Positions 1-9,910 of a DNA stretch of 64,000 nt are shown here, piece after piece. The notes beneath the pieces are model-generated. The model searched no databases and was not told the DNA's origin. It was given only the letters and a program-made list of their open reading frames with translations. Each line of letters begins with the position of its first letter. Position 1 is the stretch's first letter. The translations under genes were made by a program, and so were the position numbers. This DNA comes from Gemmataceae bacterium (lineage in GTDB: Bacteria; Planctomycetota; Planctomycetia; Gemmatales; Gemmataceae), in contig JAKEET010000045.1 in the NCBI GenBank assembly GCA_022616435.1, forward strand, positions 82,013 through 146,012, in the 5' to 3' direction.

Positions 1-2
1 GC

Positions 3-284
3 ATCAGCATCCGGCAACATCGCACTGCCGAGGAACGCAGCGAAGCGGCGCGGCATTGCTGCGCCGCTCTGCACATGACCATGCCCGTCGTGGTGGACAC
101 AATGGATGACCGCGTCGGCCACGCCTACAGCGGCATGCCCGACCGGCTCTACATCATCGATCGCCACGGCAAAGTCTGCTACCAGGGCGGCCGCGGGCCG
201 ATGGGCTTCACACCGGCCGAGATGGAGCAGTCGTTGGCGTTGCTCCTGCTTCACGACGCGACCACGGCCTCCCTCGCCCAATGA
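3..284 (+). CDS. Deiodinase-like redoxin family protein, C-terminal part
   Basis: The frame is open from base 3, so the gene begins before the window; 93 residues are visible. The segment MPVVVDTMDDRVGHAYSGMP followed by LYIIDRHGKVCYQGGRGPMGF matches the C-terminal half of the iodothyronine deiodinase-like branch of the thioredoxin fold, which is common in planctomycetes. The protein ends with EMEQSLALLLL, as family members usually do. The catalytic Cys or selenocysteine lies upstream, outside the window, so the redox residue cannot be judged. The substrate of bacterial members is not known. The next gene starts 130 bases downstream in an AT-richer spacer, so this is probably a separate transcription unit. 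The family call is fairly firm; the function is open. Confidence 0.75.
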   Translation: MSIRQHRTAEERSEAARHCCAALHMTMPVVVDTMDDRVGHAYSGMPDRLYIIDRHGKVCYQGGRGPMGFTPAEMEQSLALLLLHDATTASLAQ

Positions 285-330
285 ACTTCGGCCGTAATTC
301 TTATGTCACATCTATCGTCCTTTCAAGGAC

Positions 331-359
331 TTGTGTAATCGCTGCTGTTAATCTTGAAT
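331..359 (+). promoter_or_regulatory. Candidate promoter of the suf operon
   Basis: The spacer at 285-414 is clearly richer in A+T than its surroundings. TTGTGT (331-336) and TTGAAT (354-359) are separated by 17 bases; a second possible -10, TATAGA, lies at 366-371. An Rrf2 protein encoded directly downstream would be expected to bind here, but I could not identify a convincing operator. The match to sigma-70 consensus is moderate. Confidence 0.25.
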
Positions 360-414
360 AATGTGTATAGATTTCTACAATCAATAAAGAGATTCCCAAT
401 CCGGGAGGACGGCC

Positions 415-927
415 ATGAAAATCTCCGCTCAGGAAGAGTACGGCCTGCGGTGTCTGTTGAAGCTCGCCCAAGCCGAACATCAGGCGCTGACGCTGCCGGA
501 AATCGCGGCGGCCGAGGGACTGTCGGTTCCGTATGTCGCCAAGCTGATGGCCGTGCTCCGCGACGCGGGACTCATCGAAAGCACGCGCGGCCGCACCGGC
601 GGCTATCGATTGGCCAAGTCGCCGGAGGAAATCGGTTTGGGTTCGCTGTTGCTTGTCCTCGGCGACCCGCTCTACGACGAGGGAGGTTATTGCCAGCGCC
701 ATTCGGGGATCACGGCCGACGGCTTGTGCGTCCACCAGAATTCGTGTTCGCTCAAGACCTTGTGGTCCACGCTCGAACAATGGATGCGCGGCACCTTGAA
801 CCAGATCACGGTGGCCGACCTGATGGAGCACGAAGGCCGGGCCACGGAGCTGCTGCGGGCACGGCTGGCGACGACGGTGTTTGACGACTCGCAGCCGCTG
901 ATCCCGCTGGGTGTGTTGAACAAGTAG
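415..927 (+). CDS. Rrf2-family iron-sulfur-sensing regulator of the suf operon
   Basis: This 170-residue protein has the Rrf2 winged helix at its N terminus, starting MKISAQEEYGLRCL and including the wing motif RGRTGGYRLA (residues 58-67). Three cysteines, C93, C105 and C111, lie where IscR and its relatives bind a [2Fe-2S] cluster. The first interval has 11 intervening residues, longer than the C-x5-C-x5-C of E. coli IscR, while the second keeps five. The start is supported by GGGAGG about ten bases upstream. Lying first in the suf cluster and 75 bases before sufB, it is probably the Fe-S-responsive regulator of the operon and of itself. The regulatory role is inferred from position and family. 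Confidence 0.88.
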   Translation: MKISAQEEYGLRCLLKLAQAEHQALTLPEIAAAEGLSVPYVAKLMAVLRDAGLIESTRGRTGGYRLAKSPEEIGLGSLLLVLGDPLYDEGGYCQRHSGITADGLCVHQNSCSLKTLWSTLEQWMRGTLNQITVADLMEHEGRATELLRARLATTVFDDSQPLIPLGVLNK

Positions 928-1002
928 TGTTTTCGCGGATAACGGGGTGTGGCTTGCCGTTTCGCGCTCACAGAAGAAAGTCAGCGACAGAAGGAACGAA
1001 CC

Positions 1003-2454
<1,452 letters not shown>

Positions 2455-2484
2455 TCCTTGCTTTCGGTTTCGTGGAGGTAATCA

Positions 2485-2727
2485 ATGTCCACCATCACTG
2501 CTGATCCGGCTCTGACGCAAATGCTGAGCCAAGTGAAAGACGTCGCTGAGGTTCGAGGCTCCGACGGAGCCTTGCTCGGCATCTTTACGCCCCGAGAGGT
2601 CGAGGAAGAGAAGATCAAGAAGCTCTTCGACATCAAAAAGGCCAATGAGACCTACGAAAGGGAAAAAGGCAATTGCCGACCCTTTAGCGAAATCATCGCC
2701 AAACTGCAAAAGCGCGCGGAGCAATGA
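2485..2727 (+). CDS. Small antitoxin-like protein, cassette 1
   Basis: This 80-residue acidic/basic protein has no firm family. The core EVRGSDGALLGIFTPREVEE resembles the 70-residue protein at 3103 (EVRDSGGKLLGYFIP), so the two are paralogues. GGAGG lies eight bases before the ATG. Its stop overlaps the next start (ATGA), which implies translational coupling with the ParE/RelE-like gene. The arrangement suggests an antitoxin paired with the following toxin-like protein. It lies 30 bases after sufB and is transcribed in the same direction, so it is probably on the suf transcript. The toxin-antitoxin role is inferred from architecture. Confidence 0.6.
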   Translation: MSTITADPALTQMLSQVKDVAEVRGSDGALLGIFTPREVEEEKIKKLFDIKKANETYEREKGNCRPFSEIIAKLQKRAEQ

Positions 2728-2984
2728 TGATTTTCACCGTTGTTGCCGCTGGCGCGGTCGAGGCGACGCTCGCCGAGATTTGGACGGATGCAGCCGATCG
2801 CCAAGCCGTCACCGACGCCGCGAACTGGTTGGACCGGGAGCTCAAGGTGGATCCGTTGACGAAGGCGACTTCGGTTGACAACCTCTATTTCCTTCGTCGG
2901 AATCCCTTGGTGGTGCTTTGCAGAATCAGCGTGGACGACCGTACGGTGACCATTCTTGAAGTTCACCGTGTCGAAGATCAATGA
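2724..2984 (+). CDS. ParE/RelE-like toxin-fold protein, cassette 1
   Basis: The 86-residue product has the layout of the RelE/ParE superfamily: an N-terminal strand, an AEIWTDAADRQAVTDAANWLD helix region, then C-terminal strands ending in ISVDDRTVTILEVHRV. It aligns in pattern with the protein at 3312 (DLWIRDDERAAITSAAYRIE). The start overlaps the stop of the upstream small gene by four bases; a second in-frame ATG at 2727 is possible. A RelE member would cleave mRNA on the ribosome and a ParE member would poison gyrase; the sequence alone does not decide. It might also be inactive, since few charged catalytic residues are recognisable. Confidence 0.55.
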   Translation: MMIFTVVAAGAVEATLAEIWTDAADRQAVTDAANWLDRELKVDPLTKATSVDNLYFLRRNPLVVLCRISVDDRTVTILEVHRVEDQ

Positions 2985-3023
2985 CGAGCCGGTGCGGCAA
3001 TGGATCATTCCGACGCAACACAC

Positions 3024-3077
3024 GCGGCGGAGGCGCAGAAGCTGCTAGGAGTAAGCTTGGAAGGGAGTGTTGGGTAA
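3024..3077 (+). repeat. Diverged duplicate of the sufB 3' end
   Basis: These 54 bases align without gaps to 2401-2454, the last 18 codons of sufB including the stop. Forty-four of 54 positions are identical. Eight of the ten differences are at third codon positions and silent, one changes Val to Ala, and one changes TGA to TAA. The translated tail is [17 protein letters not shown]. Upstream of 3024 the similarity stops. The silent-biased pattern shows that this copy diverged while it was still the end of a working sufB, so it is a relic of a second sufB allele and not a recent slip duplication. Confidence 0.9.
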
Positions 3078-3102
3078 ACGTCTTTCGATTGGAGAATATC
3101 CC

Positions 3103-3315
3103 ATGCCCCAGCAGATCGAAGTCAGAGATTCCGGCGGAAAACTGTTGGGATATTTCATCCCCGCCGATCCGGACGCTGCCGTGCCCTATGCCAAGCTCCG
3201 CAAGCTGTTTGATCGCGATGAACTGAAAAAGCGGAAGAAACGAGCGCGGAATGACCCCGGCCGAACGTTGGACCAGATCATGGATCGCCTTCATCGCCGG
3301 GAGAAGGATCGATGA
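3103..3315 (+). CDS. Small antitoxin-like protein, cassette 2
   Basis: This 70-residue basic protein is a paralogue of the one at 2485, sharing the EVRDSGGKLLGYFIP core. The rest is a charged, probably helical tail with KKRKKRARNDPGRTLDQIMDRL. The ATG at 3103 is chosen because GGAG lies ten bases upstream; an in-frame start at 3067 would run through the duplicated sufB tail region. Its stop overlaps the next start as ATGA, the same arrangement as in cassette 1. It probably acts as the antitoxin or partner of the protein encoded at 3312, by inference. Confidence 0.6.
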   Translation: MPQQIEVRDSGGKLLGYFIPADPDAAVPYAKLRKLFDRDELKKRKKRARNDPGRTLDQIMDRLHRREKDR

Positions 3316-3569
3316 AATGGACCGTCGTTTGGACCAAGGAAGCCGAGGACGAACTCGCGGACCTTTGGATTCGTGACGACGAACGCGCCGCCATAACATC
3401 GGCCGCCTACCGCATCGAACATGAATTGCGAACCGACGCCGATCAAAAAGGCGAGGATTTCTACGGAGATCGAATCTATCAATATGGATCGCTTGCCGTC
3501 GCCTTCGAACTGCAGCCTGACGATCGGCTCGTAAGAGTCACACAAGTGATGCGCATTAAGCAAGCGTAG
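3312..3569 (+). CDS. ParE/RelE-like toxin-fold protein, cassette 2
   Basis: The 85-residue protein begins MKWTVVWTKEAEDELADLW, a typical opening of ParE/RelE-family toxins (strand followed by a helix rich in E, D and L). It ends with the usual C-terminal strand RLVRVTQVMRI. It overlaps the upstream antitoxin-like gene by four bases and ends 12 bases before sufC. It is therefore embedded in the suf operon and probably cotranscribed with it. Its resemblance to the family is clearer than that of the cassette 1 protein. Toxicity is not demonstrated. Confidence 0.62.
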   Translation: MKWTVVWTKEAEDELADLWIRDDERAAITSAAYRIEHELRTDADQKGEDFYGDRIYQYGSLAVAFELQPDDRLVRVTQVMRIKQA

Positions 3570-3581
3570 ACAGAGGAAAAG

Positions 3582-4346
3582 ATGCTAACGATATCCAACC
3601 TTCACGCCGGCGTCGCCGACAAGAAAATCCTCCGCGGCGTCAACCTCCAGGTCAACGCCGGCGAGGTCCATGCCATCATGGGGCCCAACGGCTCCGGCAA
3701 GAGCACGCTGGCCGGCGTCCTTGCCGGCCGCGAGGCCTTCGAAGTCACGGAAGGCGAGGTCCTTTACGAAGGCAAGAACCTGCTCGCCATGGACCCGGAA
3801 GAGCGCGCCTGCGAAGGCCTGTTCCTGGCATTCCAGTATCCCGTCGAAATCCCAGGCGTGACCAACAACTACTTCCTGCGCGCCGCGCTGAATTCCATCC
3901 GCAAGCATCAAGGAAAGCCGGACCTCGACGCCGCCGAGTTCCTGAAACTCGTCAAGGAGAAGATCAAGATCCTGCACATGCCGGACGACTTGCTCAAGCG
4001 GCCGGTGAACGAAGGCTTCTCCGGCGGCGAGAAGAAGCGCAACGAAATCTTCCAGATGGCCGTGCTCGACCCGAAGCTGTGCGTGCTCGACGAGACCGAT
4101 TCCGGCCTCGACATCGACGCGCTGCGCACGGTCGCCGACGGCGTCAATGCCCTGCGCCGGCCGGACCGGGCCATGGTCGTCATCACGCACTACCAGCGGC
4201 TCTTGCAGTACATCATTCCGGATCGGGTGCACGTGCTGTCCGGCGGCCGCATCGCCAAGTCGGGCGGCAAGGAGCTGGCCCTCGAGCTGGAAGCCAAAGG
4301 CTACGACTGGGTCAAGGAAACTGAACCGGCCCTGGCCGGAGCGTAG
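3582..4346 (+). CDS. sufC: SufC, ATPase of the SufBC2D complex
   Basis: The 254-residue ABC-type ATPase shows Walker A GPNGSGKST (residues 34-42), the signature FSGGEKKR (from 146), Walker B LCVLDE with the catalytic Glu at 171, and the switch His at 203. SufC energises Fe-S assembly on SufB/SufD and is soluble, with no membrane segments here. GAGGAAAAG lies just before the ATG. The gene follows the second toxin-like gene by 12 bases, and a short hairpin begins at its stop codon. Confidence 0.97.
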   Translation: MLTISNLHAGVADKKILRGVNLQVNAGEVHAIMGPNGSGKSTLAGVLAGREAFEVTEGEVLYEGKNLLAMDPEERACEGLFLAFQYPVEIPGVTNNYFLRAALNSIRKHQGKPDLDAAEFLKLVKEKIKILHMPDDLLKRPVNEGFSGGEKKRNEIFQMAVLDPKLCVLDETDSGLDIDALRTVADGVNALRRPDRAMVVITHYQRLLQYIIPDRVHVLSGGRIAKSGGKELALELEAKGYDWVKETEPALAGA

Positions 4347-4366
4347 GGCAGGCGGCTCGCCTGCCC
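4346..4366. other. Hairpin between sufC and sufD
   Basis: GGGCAGGCG (4346-4354) and CGCCTGCCC (4358-4366) form a perfect nine-base stem with a three-base loop. It starts at the last base of the sufC stop codon. There is no U-run, so it is more likely an mRNA stability or processing element than a terminator within the operon. Confidence 0.6.
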
Positions 4367-4382
4367 GGATTTGGAAACCATC

Positions 4383-5669
4383 ATGACCGTTGACGCCAAA
4401 CAACCGTTCCTGAAAGCGATCGACGAGCTCGAGCGCACGCCGCGCAGCGCCAACTTCTACGCGCTGCGGCAGACGGCGCGGACGCAGTTTCGCGAGCTGC
4501 CGTTTCCGACGCCGCGCACGGAAGATTGGCGCTTTACCAGCGTCGCGCCGGTGCTGCAAACGCCCTTCGAGCCGGCCAGGCAAGCCTCCGAATTGAATGC
4601 CGCCCTGCTGCCGCCGCCGTCGGCCCCGGACGCCGTGCGGCTGACGTTCGTCAACGGCTGGTTCGCGCCCAAGCTATCCACCCTCGGGCAACTTCCGGCG
4701 CGGATTGCGATCGGCAACCTGGCGCACGCGAAACTCGAAGAAACGCTGCAGCTTGCCCGGATCGCCGCCGCGGACGAGCAAGTCTTCACCGCCCTCAACA
4801 CCGCCCTCATCCACGACGGCGCCTTCGTGCTGGTGCCGGACCATGTCGTGGTGGATCGGCCGATCGAGTTCCTGTATCTGGCGCTGCCCGGCGGCGAGCA
4901 TCTGGCCATCACGCCGCGCACGCTCATCGTCACGGGCAAGAACAGTCGGGCGACGCTCGTCGAGCGCTACCTGGCCGTTGCGGGCGCCGACGACTCGTAC
5001 TTCACCAACGCCGTCACCGAAATCGCGCTCGGCCCGGCCGCCGTGCTTGACCATTACAAGGTGCAGCAGGAGAGCTTGCACGCGTTTCACATCGCCAACA
5101 CGCAAGTCGTGCTCGGCGCGGCCGCGAATTTCACCACGCACTACATTGCCCTGGGCGGCAACCTGGTCCGCAACGAGGTCCGCGTCCGCTTCGAGGGCCA
5201 GAACGCCGAGGCCACCGTCAACGGCCTGTACCTCGCCGCCGGCAAGCAGCACCTGGACAGCTACACCGTCATCGATCACGCCGTGCCGAATTGCGCGAGC
5301 CATGAGCTCTACAAGGGCGTACTCGCCGATCAGGCCCACGGCGTCTTCAACGGCAAGATCTTCGTGCGCCAGGACGCGCAGAAGACCGACGCCAAGCAAA
5401 CCAACAAGGTGCTGCTCTTGTCCGATGCGGCCACCATCAACACCAAGCCGCAGCTCGAAATCTTCGCCGACGACGTCAAGTGCACCCACGGCGCCACGAT
5501 CGGGCAGCTCGACGCCGACCAGGTGTTCTACTTGCAGACGCGCGGCATCCCGGCCGAGCAGGCGCGGCGGCTGTTGACGTATGCCTTCGCCAACGACATC
5601 GTCAGCCGGATCAAGATCGAGGCGATTCGCGATCAACTGGAGAACGTCCTGGTTCAGCGAAACCTGTGA
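4383..5669 (+). CDS. sufD: SufD, scaffold subunit of the SufBC2D complex
   Basis: The 428-residue protein has the SufB/SufD beta-helix core, for example NGKIFVRQDAQKTDAKQTNK and FYLQTRGIPAEQARRLLTYAF, both diagnostic for the family. Its N-terminal region (FRELPFPTPRTEDWRFT) identifies it as SufD and not a second SufB. SufD pairs with SufB on the SufC dimer and is needed for iron acquisition. The ATG at 4383 is preferred to the TTG at 4371. It follows sufC by 36 bases and precedes the cysteine desulfurase gene by 36 bases. Confidence 0.95.
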   Translation: MTVDAKQPFLKAIDELERTPRSANFYALRQTARTQFRELPFPTPRTEDWRFTSVAPVLQTPFEPARQASELNAALLPPPSAPDAVRLTFVNGWFAPKLSTLGQLPARIAIGNLAHAKLEETLQLARIAAADEQVFTALNTALIHDGAFVLVPDHVVVDRPIEFLYLALPGGEHLAITPRTLIVTGKNSRATLVERYLAVAGADDSYFTNAVTEIALGPAAVLDHYKVQQESLHAFHIANTQVVLGAAANFTTHYIALGGNLVRNEVRVRFEGQNAEATVNGLYLAAGKQHLDSYTVIDHAVPNCASHELYKGVLADQAHGVFNGKIFVRQDAQKTDAKQTNKVLLLSDAATINTKPQLEIFADDVKCTHGATIGQLDADQVFYLQTRGIPAEQARRLLTYAFANDIVSRIKIEAIRDQLENVLVQRNL

Positions 5670-5705
5670 TGCCGCGGGCGCCTGCCGCGGGGAATGGGTA
5701 CGCCA

Positions 5706-7490
5706 ATGTCACTGCAAACTTCAATATCGACGTTGCCGCGCGTGGAGCGGCCGCTGCGGCCGCCGCTCGACGTGCATCGCGTCCGCCAGGATTTTCCGAT
5801 CCTGTTGCAGCGCGTCCACGGCAAGCCGCTGGCCTATTTCGACAACGCGGCGACGTCGCAGAAGCCACGCGCGGTCATCGAAACGCTGCGGCACTACTAC
5901 GAATCCGATAATGCCAACGTCCATCGCGCGGCCCACGAGCTGAGCGAGCGGGCTACCGAGGCGTACGAGGAAGCCCGCACCAAGGTCCACAAGTTCATCG
6001 GCTCGGCCTGCCTCCGCGAGATCGTATTCACGCGCGGCACGACCGAGGCCATCAACCTCGTCGCCCAGACCTTTGGGCGAACGAACGTGCACGAAGGTGA
6101 CGAGGTCGTCGTCACCACGCTCGAACATCATTCGAACATCGTGCCTTGGCAGATGCTGTGCTGGGAGAAGAAGGCGAACCTGCGCGTCGTGCCCATCACC
6201 GACGATGGCGAGCTGCGGCTCGACGAGTACGAACGGCTCTTGACTCCGCGCACCAAGCTGGTCGCGGTCGGACACGTTTCCAATGCCCTGGGGACGATCA
6301 ATCCGATCGAAGAGATGATCGCGCTGGCCCATCGCCGCGGCATCGCGGTGCTGGTGGACGGCGCCCAGGCGGCGCCGCACATGCAGATCAATGTCCGCGA
6401 CCTGGATTGCGACTTCTACGCGTTCTCCGGGCACAAGGTCTACGGTCCGACCGGCATCGGCGTCCTGTACGGCAAGGCGCGGCGCCTGGAGTTGATGCCC
6501 CCCTGGCAGGGGGGCGGCGACATGATCAGCTCGGTCAGCTTCGCCAAGACGACCTGGAATGAGCTGCCCTACAAGTTCGAGGCCGGCACGCCGAACATCG
6601 CCGACGCGATCGGCCTGTGCGCCGCCCTGGAATACGTCGAGGAGATCGGCCAGGACGCCATCGCCGAGCACGAGCAGCGCCTGCTCAAGCACGCCACCGC
6701 GCGCCTGCGGGCGCTTCGCGGCGTCCGCCTCGTCGGCACGGCGCCGCGCAAGGCGGCGGTGCTGTCGTTCGTCGTGGACGACCCGCCGCTGGCGACGCTC
6801 GACATCGGCACCCGGCTCGACCTGGAAGGCATCGCGGTCCGGACCGGGCATCATTGCTGCCAGCCGCTCATGGACCGCCTCGGCGTGCCGTCCACGGTTC
6901 GCGCCTCGTTGGCCATGTACAACACCCTGGACGAAATCGACGCTTTCGCGACGGCGCTCGAGAAGATCGTGGCCAGCGCCCGCGGCAACGTGGCGATGGT
7001 CAGCTTGCCGACCACGCGTACGGAGCTGGTTTTTCCGGGCGCGGCGGCCCCGACTCCAGCAGAAGCCGCCCAGGAGCTGGAAGAGGCGTTCGAGATCATG
7101 GATGATTGGAACGACCGCTACCAGTACCTGGTCGAGCTCAAGAACCGGTTGTTGCCGATGCCGAACGAGCTGAAGACGGATGCGACCCTGGTCCGCGGCT
7201 GCCAGAGCATCGTGCACATGTTTGCCCGCAAGAAGCCAGGGACGGCGGACGTGCTCGAATTCCTGGCCGACAGCGACGCGGAGCTGGTTCGCGGCGAGCT
7301 GGCGTTCTTGCAGCGGTTGTACTCGGGGCAACACGCGCGCGACATCCTGGCGTTTGACATCGACGGCTTTCTGCGCCGCTTGGAGCTGGACGCCAAGCTC
7401 ACCCAGCAACGCCGGACGGGATTGGGCGAGATGATCAAGCGCATCCGTCATTTCGCCAGCGAACTGATCGCGCCGAGCAAGGAGAAGTGA
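5706..7490 (+). CDS. SufS-SufE fusion: cysteine desulfurase with sulfur acceptor domain
   Basis: This 594-residue protein joins two activities that are usually separate. Residues about 25-425 are a SufS-type class V aminotransferase fold with the PLP lysine K244 in FSGHKVYGPTGIG and the catalytic persulfide cysteine C384 in RTGHHCCQPLMDR. Residues about 455-590 are a SufE domain whose acceptor cysteine is C499 in LVRGCQSIVHM. The fusion should pass sulfur from C384 to C499 within one polypeptide before delivery to SufB. A second ATG at 5694 is possible, but 5706 leaves room for the GGGGAA ribosome site. Confidence 0.95.
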   Translation: MSLQTSISTLPRVERPLRPPLDVHRVRQDFPILLQRVHGKPLAYFDNAATSQKPRAVIETLRHYYESDNANVHRAAHELSERATEAYEEARTKVHKFIGSACLREIVFTRGTTEAINLVAQTFGRTNVHEGDEVVVTTLEHHSNIVPWQMLCWEKKANLRVVPITDDGELRLDEYERLLTPRTKLVAVGHVSNALGTINPIEEMIALAHRRGIAVLVDGAQAAPHMQINVRDLDCDFYAFSGHKVYGPTGIGVLYGKARRLELMPPWQGGGDMISSVSFAKTTWNELPYKFEAGTPNIADAIGLCAALEYVEEIGQDAIAEHEQRLLKHATARLRALRGVRLVGTAPRKAAVLSFVVDDPPLATLDIGTRLDLEGIAVRTGHHCCQPLMDRLGVPSTVRASLAMYNTLDEIDAFATALEKIVASARGNVAMVSLPTTRTELVFPGAAAPTPAEAAQELEEAFEIMDDWNDRYQYLVELKNRLLPMPNELKTDATLVRGCQSIVHMFARKKPGTADVLEFLADSDAELVRGELAFLQRLYSGQHARDILAFDIDGFLRRLELDAKLTQQRRTGLGEMIKRIRHFASELIAPSKEK

Positions 7491-7903
7491 TGAGTCAGCG
7501 CCTGCCATTGCCGATGGACACGCCGGCGCCGCCGGAACCCCCTGCCCCGCCGGCGCCCCCGCCGCCGCTCGCCGAGCCGTTGACGGCCGAGCAAATCGCG
7601 GCGCTGCGGGAGCGGATCGTCGCGGTCCTGCACACCTGCTTCGATCCGGAGATTCCGGTTAATATCTATGAGCTGGGCCTGATTTACGACATCGCCGTCG
7701 CGCCGACCGGCGCCGTCCAGATCCGCATGACGCTCACGTCGCCGGCGTGCCCGGTGGCCGGCACGCTGCCGCCCGACGTGCAACGCAAGATCGCCGGGCT
7801 GCCGCAGGTGACGTCGGCGCAGGTGGATGTCGTCTGGGACCCGCCGTGGGACAAGGGCCGCATGTCGGAAGCCGCCAAGCTGCAGCTTGGGATCGACGAT
7901 TAG
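7490..7903 (+). CDS. SufT-like MIP18/DUF59 family protein
   Basis: The 137-residue protein begins with a proline-rich stretch (about residues 10-30) and then carries a MIP18 (DUF59) domain: DPEIPVNIYELGLIYDI and LTSPACPVAGTLPPDV with the conserved Cys. Family members at the end of suf operons (SufT) help mature Fe-S proteins. The start overlaps the stop of the fusion gene as TGATG. It is the last gene of the operon; a new promoter-like sequence begins 24 bases downstream. Confidence 0.88.
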   Translation: MSQRLPLPMDTPAPPEPPAPPAPPPPLAEPLTAEQIAALRERIVAVLHTCFDPEIPVNIYELGLIYDIAVAPTGAVQIRMTLTSPACPVAGTLPPDVQRKIAGLPQVTSAQVDVVWDPPWDKGRMSEAAKLQLGIDD

Positions 7904-7926
7904 CGCCTCCTTTTTGGGCTGGCGTC

Positions 7927-7956
7927 TTGCAGCCGCCCGGCCCTGGATTACATAAT
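7927..7956 (+). promoter_or_regulatory. Candidate sigma-70 promoter for the gene at 7984
   Basis: TTGCAG (7927-7932) and CATAAT (7951-7956) are 18 bases apart. The expected transcript would start near 7963, giving a short leader of about 20 bases. The site follows directly on the end of the suf operon and would separate the next gene from it. Confidence 0.4.
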
Positions 7957-7983
7957 GAATGTGTACCCGCAACGGGATCATTT

Positions 7984-8790
7984 ATGAGTGAAGCACGCAA
8001 AGATGAACAAGACCGCTGGCGCGAGCTCCACGAGCTGCTGGGCCTGCCGCCGCAAGGACCACCGCCGGCCGCCGCGAGTCGATCGGCCGCAGCGACCGTG
8101 AAGGAAACCACCCCCGTCCCGGCGCGAGCGCCGGAGCGCGAAACGCCGGACGAGGATGAGCGGGTGTGGGACGAGCCGGTGTACGAGGAACCGGACGCGG
8201 ACGAGCCGGTCCGGCACGGATCGAAAGCGGCCGAGGCGCCGACGGAAAGTCCCGAGCTGGCGATCGTCAATGACGAGGCGCTCGCGCCGCCCTTGGACGA
8301 TGAGGACATTCCACCTCCGCTGGACGACGACGAGCTTGGGCCGCCAGCCGAGCGCGACGTCGGCGAGCGCGAGGCGGGTGACCGCGACCTCGTGGAGCGC
8401 GACGTGGAGCGCGACGACGATGACCGGACTCGGCGCGGGCGGCGGCGCGGCCGGCGCGGCCGGCGTTCGCGTTCGCGCCGCGATGAGGCGCGAGCGCCGC
8501 AAGCGTTGCGCACCGAGGACGCGGAGGGCGCGCCGACGGACGAAGCGGCGGTCGAGGCGTCCGGTCCGCCGGGCGCGGAGGATGCGCCGCGGCGCGTGGC
8601 GCGGGGATCGAGACGTCGCGGCGAGCGCGACTTCGCGGACGAGGATATGGACAGCGACGACGAGGCCGCGCGCAGCCCGACGTCGGCCGTGGACGAGGAG
8701 GACGACGACGAGCCGATCGAGACGTTCGCGGACTGGAACGTGCCATCATGGCCGGAAATCGTCGCGTCGCTGTATCGTCCCGAGCGGTGA
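7984..8790 (+). CDS. Disordered, charge-segregated protein of unknown function
   Basis: The 268-residue product is largely low complexity: Pro/Ala-rich at the start, Asp/Glu-rich in the middle (LAPPLDDEDIPPPLDDDELG), a dense Arg block at about residues 150-165 (RRGRRRGRRGRRSRSRR), then acidic again. Only the C terminus looks folded or motif-like (ETFADWNVPSWPEIVASLYRPER). No enzymatic domain is visible. The Arg block could bind nucleic acid, and the conserved-looking tail could dock a partner; both are guesses. The ATG at 7984 is chosen because an acidic, compositionally uniform protein begins there. Confidence 0.6.
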   Translation: MSEARKDEQDRWRELHELLGLPPQGPPPAAASRSAAATVKETTPVPARAPERETPDEDERVWDEPVYEEPDADEPVRHGSKAAEAPTESPELAIVNDEALAPPLDDEDIPPPLDDDELGPPAERDVGEREAGDRDLVERDVERDDDDRTRRGRRRGRRGRRSRSRRDEARAPQALRTEDAEGAPTDEAAVEASGPPGAEDAPRRVARGSRRRGERDFADEDMDSDDEAARSPTSAVDEEDDDEPIETFADWNVPSWPEIVASLYRPER

Positions 8791-8835
8791 GGAGTGAGTG
8801 GTGAGTGGCGGCGCCTTGAGTCAGGTCTCAGAGCC

Positions 8836-9285
8836 ATGGCGGACGCAATCATCGATCTGGTCGGCCCGGAAGAGCTGCCCGTGCTGTGCTCCCTGTACAA
8901 TCAAATCTTCCGGCCGCCGCGCGATCTCGAATCCTTCCAGCGCCGCTTCCGCGGCCGCTACCACGTGCTGTTGCTCATCGCCCGGCTCGACGATCGACCG
9001 GTCGGCTTCTTCATCGGTTTCGAGCTGAAGCCCTCCGTGTTCTTTGCGTGGTTTTACGGGGTGCTGCCCGAATTTCGCCGGCACGGCATCGCCTCGCAGC
9101 TCATGGACGCGGTCCATAGCTGGGCCAAGCAGAACGACTACGAATCGGTGCGTTTCGAGTGCCACAACCAGCATCGCCCGATGCTGCACCTGGCGATCGC
9201 GCTCGGCTACGACATCGTCGGCATGCGCTGGGACCCCGACCGCGGCGACAACCTGGTGATCTTCGAGAAAGTGCTGGGGAATTGA
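8836..9285 (+). CDS. GNAT-family N-acetyltransferase
   Basis: The 149-residue protein has the GNAT fold order: VGFFIGFE (strand 3), FAWFYGVLPEFRRHGIASQLMDAV containing the acetyl-CoA-binding R/Q-x-x-G-x-A motif (RRHGIA), and a C-terminal YESVRFECHNQHRPMLHLAIALGY helix-strand pair. It should transfer an acetyl group from acetyl-CoA to an amine; the substrate is not evident. The ATG at 8836 is preferred to an in-frame GTG at 8794. It faces the trpG-like gene across 23 bases (convergent). Confidence 0.85.
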   Translation: MADAIIDLVGPEELPVLCSLYNQIFRPPRDLESFQRRFRGRYHVLLLIARLDDRPVGFFIGFELKPSVFFAWFYGVLPEFRRHGIASQLMDAVHSWAKQNDYESVRFECHNQHRPMLHLAIALGYDIVGMRWDPDRGDNLVIFEKVLGN

Positions 9286-9308
9286 CTTTGGCAACGCGGA
9301 CCCAGTAG

Positions 9309-9899
<591 letters not shown>

Positions 9900-9910
9900 T
9901 GTCGATTGTT

